Positions 8,275-15,484 of a DNA stretch of 33,780 nucleotides are shown piece by piece. A program made the position numbers and the translations under genes. Positions within the stretch are counted from its first letter, which is position 1; each line of letters begins with the position of its first letter. The stretch covers positions 1 through 33,780 of the forward strand of contig DFAP01000034.1 of NCBI GenBank assembly GCA_002365855.1, read 5' to 3'. Under the pieces are notes generated by a model that did no database searches, was not told where the DNA came from, and was given only the letters and a program-made list of their open reading frames with translations. The stretch comes from Pelotomaculum sp. UBA3103 (GTDB lineage Bacteria; Bacillota; Desulfotomaculia; Desulfotomaculales; Pelotomaculaceae).

Positions 8275-9016
8275 GAAGGCCGGAAAAACCCTGCCTCTTC
8301 TATCTGCAGTGATAATTCTTCTTATTGCATGGTGGCTTCTCTCCCTGGGATTAAAAAGCCCTGCGGTTCCACCGCCTCTGGAAGCTTTAAAAAGCTTGTG
8401 GCGCAGTATGCAGGGAGATCTCCCCGCCCACCTGGGAGTCAGCCTCTATCGTATTCTTGTAAGCTTGTTTTTGGCAACGGCAATGGCGGTGCCTTTAGGT
8501 CTTTTTTTAGGAAAAAATCCGGAAATGGATACCAAAGCGGCCCCCCTGATTTATCTGACCTATCCGGTTCCCAAAGTGGTATTTATGCCCATTCTGCTGA
8601 TAGTACTGGGAATTGGCGATGTCTCCAAAATAGTTTTGATTACGCTTATTGCATTCTATCAGATCCTGGTCACTACCCGTGATGCTGCCAAGAACCTGGA
8701 TAAAGAATATGTAATTTCCGTAAGATCTCTGGGCGCCGGTTCCTGGGATTTATACCGCCACGTTTATCTGCCCGGATGCTTGCCGTCAATTCTAACTTCC
8801 TTAAGACTGGGGCTGGGTACGGCAATGGCTGTCCTCTTTTTGGTGGAAACCTACGCCACCCAGAAAGGAATAGGCTTTTTTATCCTGGATTCGCTGAGCC
8901 GGATGAATTATGAAGAGATGTTTGCCGGAATCATAGCCATGGGGTTAATGGGTTTTGTTCTTTACTTGCTCCTGGATAAGGCGGAAAAAAATTTATGCGC
9001 CTGGATTCACACCTAA
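8258..9016 (+). CDS. ABC importer permease, SsuC/TauC type
   Basis: Integral membrane subunit of 252 residues with about six predicted helices. The first is at about residues 12-30 (LLSAVIILLIAWWLLSLGL). The BPD-transport EAA loop is around ITLIAFYQILVTTRDAAKNLDKEYVISVRSLGAG...YRHVYLPGCLPSILTSLRLGLGTA, the surface that docks the ATPase. I chose the ATG at 8258 because AGGAGGGG lies at 8245-8252; an earlier in-frame start at 8198 would add a non-membrane leader read inside the ATPase gene. Its stop is three bases from the convergent menA-like stop. With the ATPase it should serve the binding protein encoded at 10141. Confidence 0.9.
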   Translation: MGWVLKKAGKTLPLLSAVIILLIAWWLLSLGLKSPAVPPPLEALKSLWRSMQGDLPAHLGVSLYRILVSLFLATAMAVPLGLFLGKNPEMDTKAAPLIYLTYPVPKVVFMPILLIVLGIGDVSKIVLITLIAFYQILVTTRDAAKNLDKEYVISVRSLGAGSWDLYRHVYLPGCLPSILTSLRLGLGTAMAVLFLVETYATQKGIGFFILDSLSRMNYEEMFAGIIAMGLMGFVLYLLLDKAEKNLCAWIHT

Positions 9017-9019
9017 AAT

Positions 9020-9937
9020 TCAATTCAAAAAAAATAGCTTTTCCATAAGGTAACCAATGGAGAATAAAATACTGAAAACCAGGCCTAAACGGGCGGTTCC
9101 TGCCAGTGTGGCGTTAAGAGGAACACCCCTTTTCGTGCGAATGTCCCGCACCAGCGGGGGGACTAAAGGCAAAGACAGCCAGGAAACCAGAATCCATGCA
9201 GAGGTCTGGCCGTACAGATACATCACGAGAGGCACGGCCATGGAAGCGATCAGCAGGAGATAGTACTCCATTTGAGCGCCGAACGGACCCAGGCGGACGG
9301 CTACAGTCCTCTTGCCAGCTGTTTTGTCGGTTTCCAAATCCCTGAAATTATTGACTACTAAAAGGGCGGATATTAAAAACCCCATAGGCAGCGAGGCCCA
9401 ACAGACCACTGTGCTAAGTTCCAGGGCCTGGACATAATAAGTTCCGCAGACAGCCACCGGTCCAAAAAAAATAAAGACCAGGATTTCACCAAACCCATGA
9501 TATCCAAGAGGGAAAGGCCCCCCGGTATAGGCAATCGCCGCGACAATAGATAGAATCCCAATCACAAGTATAGGCCATCCGCCTGCCCAGATAAGATAGG
9601 TCCCTATCAGAAAGGCAAGGGCAAAAACCACCCACATGCCGGCCATGACCTGGAGGGGTGTTAAGAGGCCGGCCTGAGTTACCCTCATAGGGCCTGTTCT
9701 CTCTTTGGTATCAGTGCCCTTAATGAAATCAAACACATCATTGGCCAGGTTGGAGCCGATCTGCAGAAGCAGGGCGGCAGCCAGAGCCGCCACCGCCGGA
9801 CCGAAATTAAACACGCCGTCGCCCAGAGCCAATGCCGTGCCCACCACCACGGGTCCCATGGCAGCAGGCAGTGTTTTAGGGCGAATGGCCAGCATCCATA
9901 TTTTGAAACTGCTAAAGTTTTCACCAGGTTGTGCCAT
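9020..9937 (-). CDS. menA: UbiA-family prenyltransferase, probable MenA
   Basis: Membrane prenyltransferase of 305 residues, probably attaching the polyprenyl tail to 1,4-dihydroxy-2-naphthoate in menaquinone synthesis. Seen: WMLAIRPKTLPAAMGPVVVGTALA at the N-terminus, the first aspartate-rich motif NLANDVFDFIKGTDTKER (prenyl-diphosphate/Mg binding), the second motif VVNNFRDLETDKTAGKRTVAVRLG, and 8-9 hydrophobic helices. I prefer the ATG at 9937 (GGGGGG upstream) over the one at 9958, which has no ribosome site. It is isolated from any other men gene here and sits convergent to the ABC permease and divergent from the binding protein. A related prenyltransferase specificity cannot be excluded. 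Confidence 0.85.
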   Translation of the reverse strand: MAQPGENFSSFKIWMLAIRPKTLPAAMGPVVVGTALALGDGVFNFGPAVAALAAALLLQIGSNLANDVFDFIKGTDTKERTGPMRVTQAGLLTPLQVMAGMWVVFALAFLIGTYLIWAGGWPILVIGILSIVAAIAYTGGPFPLGYHGFGEILVFIFFGPVAVCGTYYVQALELSTVVCWASLPMGFLISALLVVNNFRDLETDKTAGKRTVAVRLGPFGAQMEYYLLLIASMAVPLVMYLYGQTSAWILVSWLSLPLVPPLVRDIRTKRGVPLNATLAGTARLGLVFSILFSIGYLMEKLFFLN

Positions 9938-10046
9938 GTTTAACCCCCCGGCTTGCATATCGTTTTTGTTATTCGTGTTTTCATAAAGTAATCCTGCCTT
10001 ATTAAATTGTTACCTGCGGGGTTCGAGTCTATCATAAATAAGCCTA

Positions 10047-10111
10047 TTGACTTTTAGTCAGGGAGATTTTATGATAGCATTAATGAAATGAATACACATT
10101 CATTTCATTAA
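10047..10111 (+). promoter_or_regulatory. Promoter plus TetR-type operator for the binding protein
   Basis: TTGACT (10047-10052), a 17-bp spacer, then TATGAT (10070-10075). Immediately downstream is a perfect 32-bp palindrome (10080-10111; 14-bp arms, ACAC centre). Its core is AAATGAA-N6-TTCATTT, identical in arms and spacing to the operator before tetR at 6814. A repressor bound here would cover the transcription start. Confidence 0.78.
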
Positions 10112-10140
10112 ATTGAGAACTATTCAAGGGGGAATTGCCA

Positions 10141-11100
10141 GTGGGTATGCGAAGAAAGCTTAAATTAGTACTGGCGCTGTTTTTGGCGCTGAGTTTGCTC
10201 GCCGGGTGCGGGCCGAAAATTGAGACAGCCGGGAAAACGGCGCAGGAACAGCTGAAAATAGGGGTATTACCCATTGAGGATATTATGCCTTTGCTGGTAG
10301 CGGAACAGAATGGCTACTTTGCCCAGGAAAACCTCCACGTGGACATCATGCGTCTGCAGAGCGCCGTGGAACAGGTCAACGCTATGCAGTCAAGACAGCT
10401 TGACGGGATGGTAACTGACATGATTATAGCTGCCATGCTGAAAGATTCCGGGCAGGATATCAAGATCACCTCCGTGACCCTTGGTGTAACTCCCCTGGAA
10501 GGCAGTTTTGCCATTGTGGCGGCCCCGGAGTCCGATATAAAAACTATAGCTGATTTAAAGGGTAAAAAAGTTGGTATTGCCTTTAATACAATTGTTGAGT
10601 ATATTCTTGACGGTTTACTGACCGACGCTGGGATAAACCCGTCTGAAGTGGTCAAGACTTCCATCCCTAAAATTCCCCTGCGCATGGAGATGCTTTTCAG
10701 CAAACAGATTGACGCCGTTGTTGTGCCTGATCCCCTGGTGACATTTGCTGAGTTTAAAGGAGCCAGAATCATCGCCCAGGACACAGAGCGGAACCTTTCC
10801 CAGGCGGTTGTGCTTTTCGACCGCAAAATACTGGATGAAAAGAAAGGCGCTGCGGAAGCTTTTTACCGGGCCTATACCAGGGCTGTTGATGATCTGAACA
10901 ACCATCCGGAAGACTATAAGCAATTGATGATTGATAATGTGAATATACCGGAGCCCATTGCCAAAGACTACAGCCTTCAGCGGTACCCCAGGCCTCAGCT
11001 GCCAGCCGAGGAAGACGTCAACAATATACTCAAGTGGATGAAAGCCAAAAACTTGTTGAAAAACGACTTGAAATATATTGACCTGGTCCATAAAATATAA
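10141..11100 (+). CDS. ABC importer substrate-binding lipoprotein, NMT1/SsuA type
   Basis: Lipid-anchored periplasmic-type binding protein of 319 residues. The signal MGMRRKLKLVLALFLALSLLAGCG ends in a lipobox (LLAGC). The mature part matches the nitrate/sulfonate/THI5-like fold: LKIGVLPIEDIMPLLVAEQNGYFAQENL, then VEQVNAMQSRQLDGMVTD, IADLKGKKVGIAFNT and IDAVVVPDPLVTFAEF. I chose GTG at 10141 because GGGGGAA lies 7 bases upstream; TTG at 10135 is too close to that site and ATG at 10147 rather far. It should deliver its ligand to the permease/ATPase pair at 7492-9016, from which menA separates it. The ligand is unknown. Control by the TetR operator at 10080 is inferred. Confidence 0.87.
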   Translation: MGMRRKLKLVLALFLALSLLAGCGPKIETAGKTAQEQLKIGVLPIEDIMPLLVAEQNGYFAQENLHVDIMRLQSAVEQVNAMQSRQLDGMVTDMIIAAMLKDSGQDIKITSVTLGVTPLEGSFAIVAAPESDIKTIADLKGKKVGIAFNTIVEYILDGLLTDAGINPSEVVKTSIPKIPLRMEMLFSKQIDAVVVPDPLVTFAEFKGARIIAQDTERNLSQAVVLFDRKILDEKKGAAEAFYRAYTRAVDDLNNHPEDYKQLMIDNVNIPEPIAKDYSLQRYPRPQLPAEEDVNNILKWMKAKNLLKNDLKYIDLVHKI

Positions 11101-11125
11101 CTGGTCCATTAAAAAAATCAAAATA

Positions 11126-11161
11126 AGGGATAGGGGCATGGAGCCTCTATCCCTCTTTTTT
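11126..11161. terminator. Bidirectional intrinsic terminator, repeat copy 2
   Basis: Stem AGGGATAGGGGC/GCCTCTATCCCT (11126-11137 and 11143-11154, one G-T pair), a 5-base loop and CTTTTTT on the plus strand; A-rich sequence on the other side supplies T runs for the minus strand. It should end both the binding-protein transcript and the convergent proA transcript. Stem and flank resemble the terminator at 6611. Confidence 0.75.
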
Positions 11162-11180
11162 ATGCGGCGGTAACGACAGT

Positions 11181-12476
11181 TTATAAAGGAAATTGTTTAT
11201 CCAGTTTTTTGTGCTTGAATGTTTTGGTTCTGCTGGCATATTCAGAAACGGTCTGTCCGTTTCCTATCAACCTGTACTTGTAAATTACCAGTCCTTCCAG
11301 GCCTACCGGCCCCCTGGCGTGAATCTTGCTTGTGCTTATCCCCACCTCCGCGCCCAGGCCGTAGCGAAAACCGTCGCTGAAGCGCGTGGAACAGTTCCAG
11401 AATACATTGCCAGAGTCAACCAGGGCCATAAACCTGGCCGCCCTGTCCTTACTTGCTGTAATAATGCTGTCCGTGTGTCCGGAGCCGTAACGGTTGATGT
11501 GGCTGATCGCTTCATCAACATTGTCTACTACTTTAATCGACAGCTTGTAGTCAAGATATTCAGTCTTCCAGTCTTCCTCCGTGGCCGGTTCGGCGGGAAT
11601 AATTTCCCTGGTCCTGGGGCAGCCGGCTATAGCCACCTGTTTTTGGTCCAGGGCTTCTTTTAATACCGGTAAAAACCCGGCAGCCGCCTTTTCATGCACC
11701 AGCAGAGTCTCAGCCGCGTTGCACACGGCCACGTACTGGGTCTTGGAATCGACCACAATATTAACCGCCATGTCCGGATCGGCGTCTTCGTCCACATAAC
11801 AGTGGCAGATACCGTCCGCGTGCCCCATGACGGGAATCCTGGAGTTGTCCATGATGTGCCTGACAAATTCATTTGAGCCTCTGGGTATGATCAGGTCGAT
11901 ATATTCATCCATCTTCAGCATTTCACCGACCTGGGCCCTGGTCTCCAGGAGCTTCAGCCAGTTGGCGGGGACCCCCGCCTCTTCTGTGGCCTTGATGATG
12001 ACATCCGCCAGGATACGGTTGGTTTCCATAGCTTCAGAGCCGCCTTTGAGCAGCACACCGTTGCCGCTTTTCAGGCAGAGGGTGGATATCTGCACCAGGG
12101 CATCCGGCCTTGATTCAAAAATGACGCCGATAACCCCAATCGGACAGGTGGTCTTATACAGTTCCAGGCCATCGTCCAGCTCAGTCGCGAATATGGTCCT
12201 GCCGACCGGGTCTTCCAGGCCGACCAGGCTGTAAATCCCGTCAACCACGTCTGCTATCTTGGTTTCATCAAACTTCAGCCTTTTCATTAGAGGCTCCGGG
12301 AGGTTTTCACCCTTGCTCCTGATTAAATCTGCCTGGTTGGCCTTGATGATCTCACCCTGACGTTCAATCATAGCCCTGGCAACCTGCTCCAGCGCCCTGT
12401 TCTTCTCGTCCGCGCCCATGGCGGCCAGCGCAATGGAAGCATCCTTCACCTGGCGGGCAAATTCACCGATACCCAT
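11181..12476 (-). CDS. proA: Gamma-glutamyl phosphate reductase
   Basis: Cytoplasmic NADPH-dependent enzyme of proline synthesis (gamma-glutamyl phosphate to glutamate-5-semialdehyde), an aldehyde-dehydrogenase-superfamily protein of 431 residues, near the usual 415-430. Seen: PIGVIGVIFESRPDALVQISTLCLKSGNGVLLKGGSEA, then IDLIIPRGSNEFVRHIMDNSRIPVMGHADGICHCYVDEDAD. The catalytic cysteine region is QYVAVCNAAETLLVHE, and GRYG-like motifs occur near the end (FRYGLGAEVGISTSKIHARGPVGLEGLVIYKY). The ATG has AAGGAGATGG upstream. The partner kinase gene proB is not adjacent, which is unusual but not rare. Confidence 0.96.
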   Translation of the reverse strand: MGIGEFARQVKDASIALAAMGADEKNRALEQVARAMIERQGEIIKANQADLIRSKGENLPEPLMKRLKFDETKIADVVDGIYSLVGLEDPVGRTIFATELDDGLELYKTTCPIGVIGVIFESRPDALVQISTLCLKSGNGVLLKGGSEAMETNRILADVIIKATEEAGVPANWLKLLETRAQVGEMLKMDEYIDLIIPRGSNEFVRHIMDNSRIPVMGHADGICHCYVDEDADPDMAVNIVVDSKTQYVAVCNAAETLLVHEKAAAGFLPVLKEALDQKQVAIAGCPRTREIIPAEPATEEDWKTEYLDYKLSIKVVDNVDEAISHINRYGSGHTDSIITASKDRAARFMALVDSGNVFWNCSTRFSDGFRYGLGAEVGISTSKIHARGPVGLEGLVIYKYRLIGNGQTVSEYASRTKTFKHKKLDKQFPL

Positions 12477-12550
12477 ACTACCATCTCCTTTACTGTGGGG
12501 TCAGGCTTGCGTTATTGCGTTTTCGTTGTTGCTTATAAAGTAAGCCGAGA

Positions 12551-12561
12551 GAACCGTCCCC
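12551..12561. repeat. GAACCGTCCCC repeat core
   Basis: GAACCGTCCCC, the inverse of the GGGGACGGTTC core at 3605, lies between proA and the DUF2207 gene. The same core recurs at 33766-33776. It is a member of the small interspersed repeat family in this window. Confidence 0.5.
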
Positions 12562-12574
12562 TCGCCTTGTCTCA

Positions 12575-14329
12575 CTACCAGCTGCGTCCGCCACCACCGC
12601 CGAAGCCGCCGCCTGAAAATCCACCGCCCCCGAAGCCTCCCCTGCCGCCTGTTCCGCTCGACCGCGGCGCGGAGAACATCGCTGACCCCAGGCTTGTTGT
12701 CATCGAGTTGACGGTCCTGGTGAACACATAGGGGCTGAATGTCCTTAAGCCGACCGGCGAGACATACCATTCCGGCTGTTCCTGGTAGATCCCTTCGAAG
12801 GCCCTGGCCCAGTTGTCCGCAACATCAAGCGCTATGGCATAGGGCAGGAATTTGGAAAAGAGGTCTTTGTCTCCCATCCTCTCGATCCTGTCTTTTTCCA
12901 CACGGTTCAGGAATTCCTGAAAGCCTAGGATGTCCATATAGGCTAAACTCCCCGCCTTTGTCTTCGCGGGCATCGCATTGGCAAAAGCAAGCACGGTCAG
13001 GCCCGTCAGTATCCCGGCCGCAAAGACCTGGCCTTCGGCGGCGTAGGAATTAACCGCCGTGTTGAGAAGAACTCCGAGAAGCGTGACGATGACCCAGGCA
13101 ATGACCCCTGCGATGATGTAGAAGTTTCTAATACTGTCGGGCCTCTTCAGAAAATATTTTTTCCTGACCATCTCGGTGTAGAGAGACGCCTTTAATGTAT
13201 CCATATTTTTATAGAACTTATTCTTCATACCGGATACGAAGATACCCTGCAGCCCCCCTGAAAAAACACGGTCCATCAACAGCTGCTCAAAGGCGCTGAG
13301 ACCGGCGTCCGGTTCCTTGACCTTGACCAGGTAGTAGTCGGTAGAATCAAAGAGGACCCCTTCTTTTTTTGTCTCCTCGATCTTCAGGTATCCCTTCACT
13401 CCAAGACCTATGATGGTAGAAGTGATGTCACGCGGGTCAACTTTTTCATCAACGAGGGTACCCACCTCGGCCGGTGTAAGCGGTGTCCCGTTGAATTCCG
13501 GAGGCTCGTACCTGACAGTTACGGCCTCCCTCACCTTCGGGTCTCTACCCCTCTTACGCCACAGGTTGATCATGAACAGCAGCGAAAAGACAGGGAAAAG
13601 AAATACCCAGTTTTCTCTAAAATTCAAAGCCCATAAAAACTTTGTCAACGGCGAGGGAGGCGCAACCAGTCCTTTATCCCATCCCAGAGCTATTGTAAAG
13701 CCCTCCCCTGCCCCGAGGCTTTTTGTGGTATAGAACTGACCTAAATTGTATGACGCGTCAAAGCCGCACTGCGACTCACCTGAACCGTAAACACCAGTGA
13801 AGCACTCGGCCTGGAGCTCTTGGCTGATATCCTTCGCTTTTATAGTGACATTGGCGGATGCTTGATAAATGGGCGCATCCCAGTCGTTTCCCGTGACGTT
13901 CCAGTACAGCTGGTCGTAGTCATCAAAGAAGAGTATGGCGTTCTCGACTTTGTAGGTGATTATATAGGTCTGAATGCCGTTCACATATTTATTAGCATCG
14001 CCGATTTTAATACTTATAACATTGCCCTGCCTGGTGACGTTATACTTCCATTTCACCCCTGCTCCATTGGTGACGGATATTACCTTCAGAGGAGTCTTTA
14101 TGGTATTGTTCAGCTCATCTTTGTACTTGAAGGGAATCTCCCGGTAAATACCGTGTTTCTGTCTGCTGAAGTTCACGTCTATGACTTCTTTAACTATGAA
14201 AGATGAATCTTCATTGACCGTGATATCCGAGTGGAATCGATCTATGATGTAGTCCTGCGCGTTTGCGGCAGATGGGTATATAGCCAGAATCAACAAGATT
14301 AAGCAGACCAGGTATACTGTTCTCCTCAT
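12575..14329 (-). CDS. DUF2207-domain membrane protein with Gly-rich tail
   Basis: Membrane protein of 584 residues. A signal peptide (MRRTVYLVCLILLILAIYPSAANA) is followed by an exported DUF2207 domain at about 25-215 (DYIIDRFHSDITVNEDSSFIVKEVIDVNF, then KHGIYREIPFKY). A membrane helix is near 235-255, then a cytoplasmic region with PAEVGTLVDEKVDPRDITSTIIGLGVKGYLKIEE, two further helices near 405-460, and a terminal low-complexity segment rich in Gly-Gly-Phe repeats ending GGGGRSW. This architecture and tail are characteristic of the family. Its start overlaps the lemA stop as ATGA, so the two are translationally coupled. LemA/DUF2207 pairs are common, but their function is unknown; a link to envelope organisation is only a guess. 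Confidence 0.9.
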   Translation of the reverse strand: MRRTVYLVCLILLILAIYPSAANAQDYIIDRFHSDITVNEDSSFIVKEVIDVNFSRQKHGIYREIPFKYKDELNNTIKTPLKVISVTNGAGVKWKYNVTRQGNVISIKIGDANKYVNGIQTYIITYKVENAILFFDDYDQLYWNVTGNDWDAPIYQASANVTIKAKDISQELQAECFTGVYGSGESQCGFDASYNLGQFYTTKSLGAGEGFTIALGWDKGLVAPPSPLTKFLWALNFRENWVFLFPVFSLLFMINLWRKRGRDPKVREAVTVRYEPPEFNGTPLTPAEVGTLVDEKVDPRDITSTIIGLGVKGYLKIEETKKEGVLFDSTDYYLVKVKEPDAGLSAFEQLLMDRVFSGGLQGIFVSGMKNKFYKNMDTLKASLYTEMVRKKYFLKRPDSIRNFYIIAGVIAWVIVTLLGVLLNTAVNSYAAEGQVFAAGILTGLTVLAFANAMPAKTKAGSLAYMDILGFQEFLNRVEKDRIERMGDKDLFSKFLPYAIALDVADNWARAFEGIYQEQPEWYVSPVGLRTFSPYVFTRTVNSMTTSLGSAMFSAPRSSGTGGRGGFGGGGFSGGGFGGGGGRSW

Positions 14330-14883
14330 GGGAAAATCACCTTTACGGGCTTTCTCTCGGACTCCGGCTCATCTAGGACAAAAAACTCTTCCCGCCTGAA
14401 GCTGAACATTGACGCGATAATATTTGACGGCACGGACTCGATCATGATGTTGAAGTCACGGACCACCGCGTTATAATACCTCCTGGCATTCTCAATGTTG
14501 TTCTCGAGCTCCTGAAGCTGGGACTGGAGCTGGGTGAAATTTACGTTTGCCTTCAGTTCGGGGTATGCTTCGGCAACTGCAAAAAGGCTTTTTAACGTCT
14601 CTCTCAGCATATTTTCGGCCTTGGCCTTGTCGGCAGGAGTAGCTGCCTGCATGGCCATCGATCTTGCCTCTGTTACCTTAACAAACACAGATTTCTCATG
14701 AGCCGCGTAACCTTTTACAGGCTCAACAAGGTTTGGCACGAGGTCGTACCGCTTTTTAAGCTGGACATCGATATCGGACCATGAGGACCTCACAGTGTTC
14801 CTGAGGCGGACAAGTTTGTTATATATTGCTATGACGGCAAAGACAAGGATTAAAATGGCTCCGAGAGCGATCAGCATCTGCAT
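14326..14883 (-). CDS. lemA: LemA family protein
   Basis: Small membrane-anchored helical protein of 185 residues. A single N-terminal membrane segment (LIALGAILILVFAVIAIYNKLV) is followed by the family motif RNTVRSSWSDIDVQLKKRYDLVPNLVEPVKGYAAHEK and the second conserved region FTQLQSQLQELENNIENARRYYNAVVRDFNIMIESVPSNIIASMF. The ATG has GGAGGGAA upstream. It is the first gene of an operon with the DUF2207 gene. Biochemical function is not established. Confidence 0.95.
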   Translation of the reverse strand: MQMLIALGAILILVFAVIAIYNKLVRLRNTVRSSWSDIDVQLKKRYDLVPNLVEPVKGYAAHEKSVFVKVTEARSMAMQAATPADKAKAENMLRETLKSLFAVAEAYPELKANVNFTQLQSQLQELENNIENARRYYNAVVRDFNIMIESVPSNIIASMFSFRREEFFVLDEPESERKPVKVIFP

Positions 14884-14933
14884 GATGATTCCCTCCTTTA
14901 TTATGGGTTTATAGATTAATTAAACGAACTTAA

Positions 14934-14955
14934 ATTATAAAGAGAACTATTCTCT
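14934..14955 (-). promoter_or_regulatory. Candidate lemA -10 and palindrome
   Basis: On the minus strand, TATAAT (14934-14939) sits about 50 bp upstream of lemA. Just upstream of it is the perfect palindrome AGAGAA-CTA-TTCTCT (14941-14955), in the -10/-35 spacer position. No good -35 hexamer is visible, so an activator-type site is possible. The regulator is unknown. Confidence 0.4.
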
Positions 14956-15167
14956 AAATAGATCAATCTTCCTTTTAACAATTAAATTTTAATTAGATGC
15001 AGGAAAAATGTGTTTATACAGTTAAATTAGTATAAAGGTTGCTGTCAACTATTAACGAAAAGTAGATAGGAAACCTGTCCAACATCAACAATAGAATTTG
15101 CAGGTATGTAAAAATACTTTAGATCCGGTTGAACTGTTTTAACCTTTTTTACGTCTATATTATATAG

Positions 15168-15416
15168 AGGTTTAACGAGCGGAAAGTTACCATAACCTTG
15201 AAGGGAACGACAGTAGAACTCTGGATCGATAACAATTACGCCAGGGTAAACGGTGAGTACATGCTTATTGATGATGAAAACTTGCAGGTAGCGCCGATTA
15301 TCGTGGAGCCGGGCAGGACAATGCTGCCGTTGAGGTTCATAGCCGAAAGCCTGGGCTCCAGGGTGGAATGGAACTCCAGCGAACAAGAAGTAACCGTGAT
15401 TTACCCCGCGCCGTAA
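15168..15416 (+). pseudogene. Fragment of a copper-amine-oxidase-N stalk protein
   Basis: The open frame from 15168 (after a TAG at 15165) to the TAA at 15416 encodes ERKVTITLKGTTVELWIDNNYARVNG and then VEPGRTMLPLRFIAESLGSRVEWNSSEQEVTVIYPAP. This is the C-terminal half of a tandem stalk (copper amine oxidase N-terminal) domain, including the end of the preceding repeat. There is no ribosome site, no ATG, and no upstream signal peptide or earlier repeat. It therefore looks like the 3' remnant of a longer secreted protein gene. A TTG at 15198 could give a 72-residue product, but this is unlikely. Confidence 0.65.
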
Positions 15417-15460
15417 ATTATTAATAAACCGGCAAATAATTGTTTTAAATATTGATACGG

Positions 15461-15484
15461 ATAGCCGCTCAAACGAGCGGCTAT
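15461..15484. terminator. Hairpin between pseudogene and symporter
   Basis: Perfect 10-bp stem ATAGCCGCTC/GAGCGGCTAT with AAAC loop, directly after the symporter stop codon (minus strand) and after the stalk-domain remnant (plus strand). The T tracts are weak on both sides. Confidence 0.55.

Noticed and set aside
10615..11139. 174-residue minus-strand open frame
   Set aside because: It lies antisense to the well-supported substrate-binding lipoprotein gene.
12495..12731. Proline-rich plus-strand open frame
   Set aside because: It is the mirror of the Gly-rich tail of the DUF2207 protein, a composition artefact.
15198..15416. Intact 72-residue gene with TTG start
   Set aside because: No ribosome site, and the frame begins in the middle of a known domain, so a remnant is the better reading.
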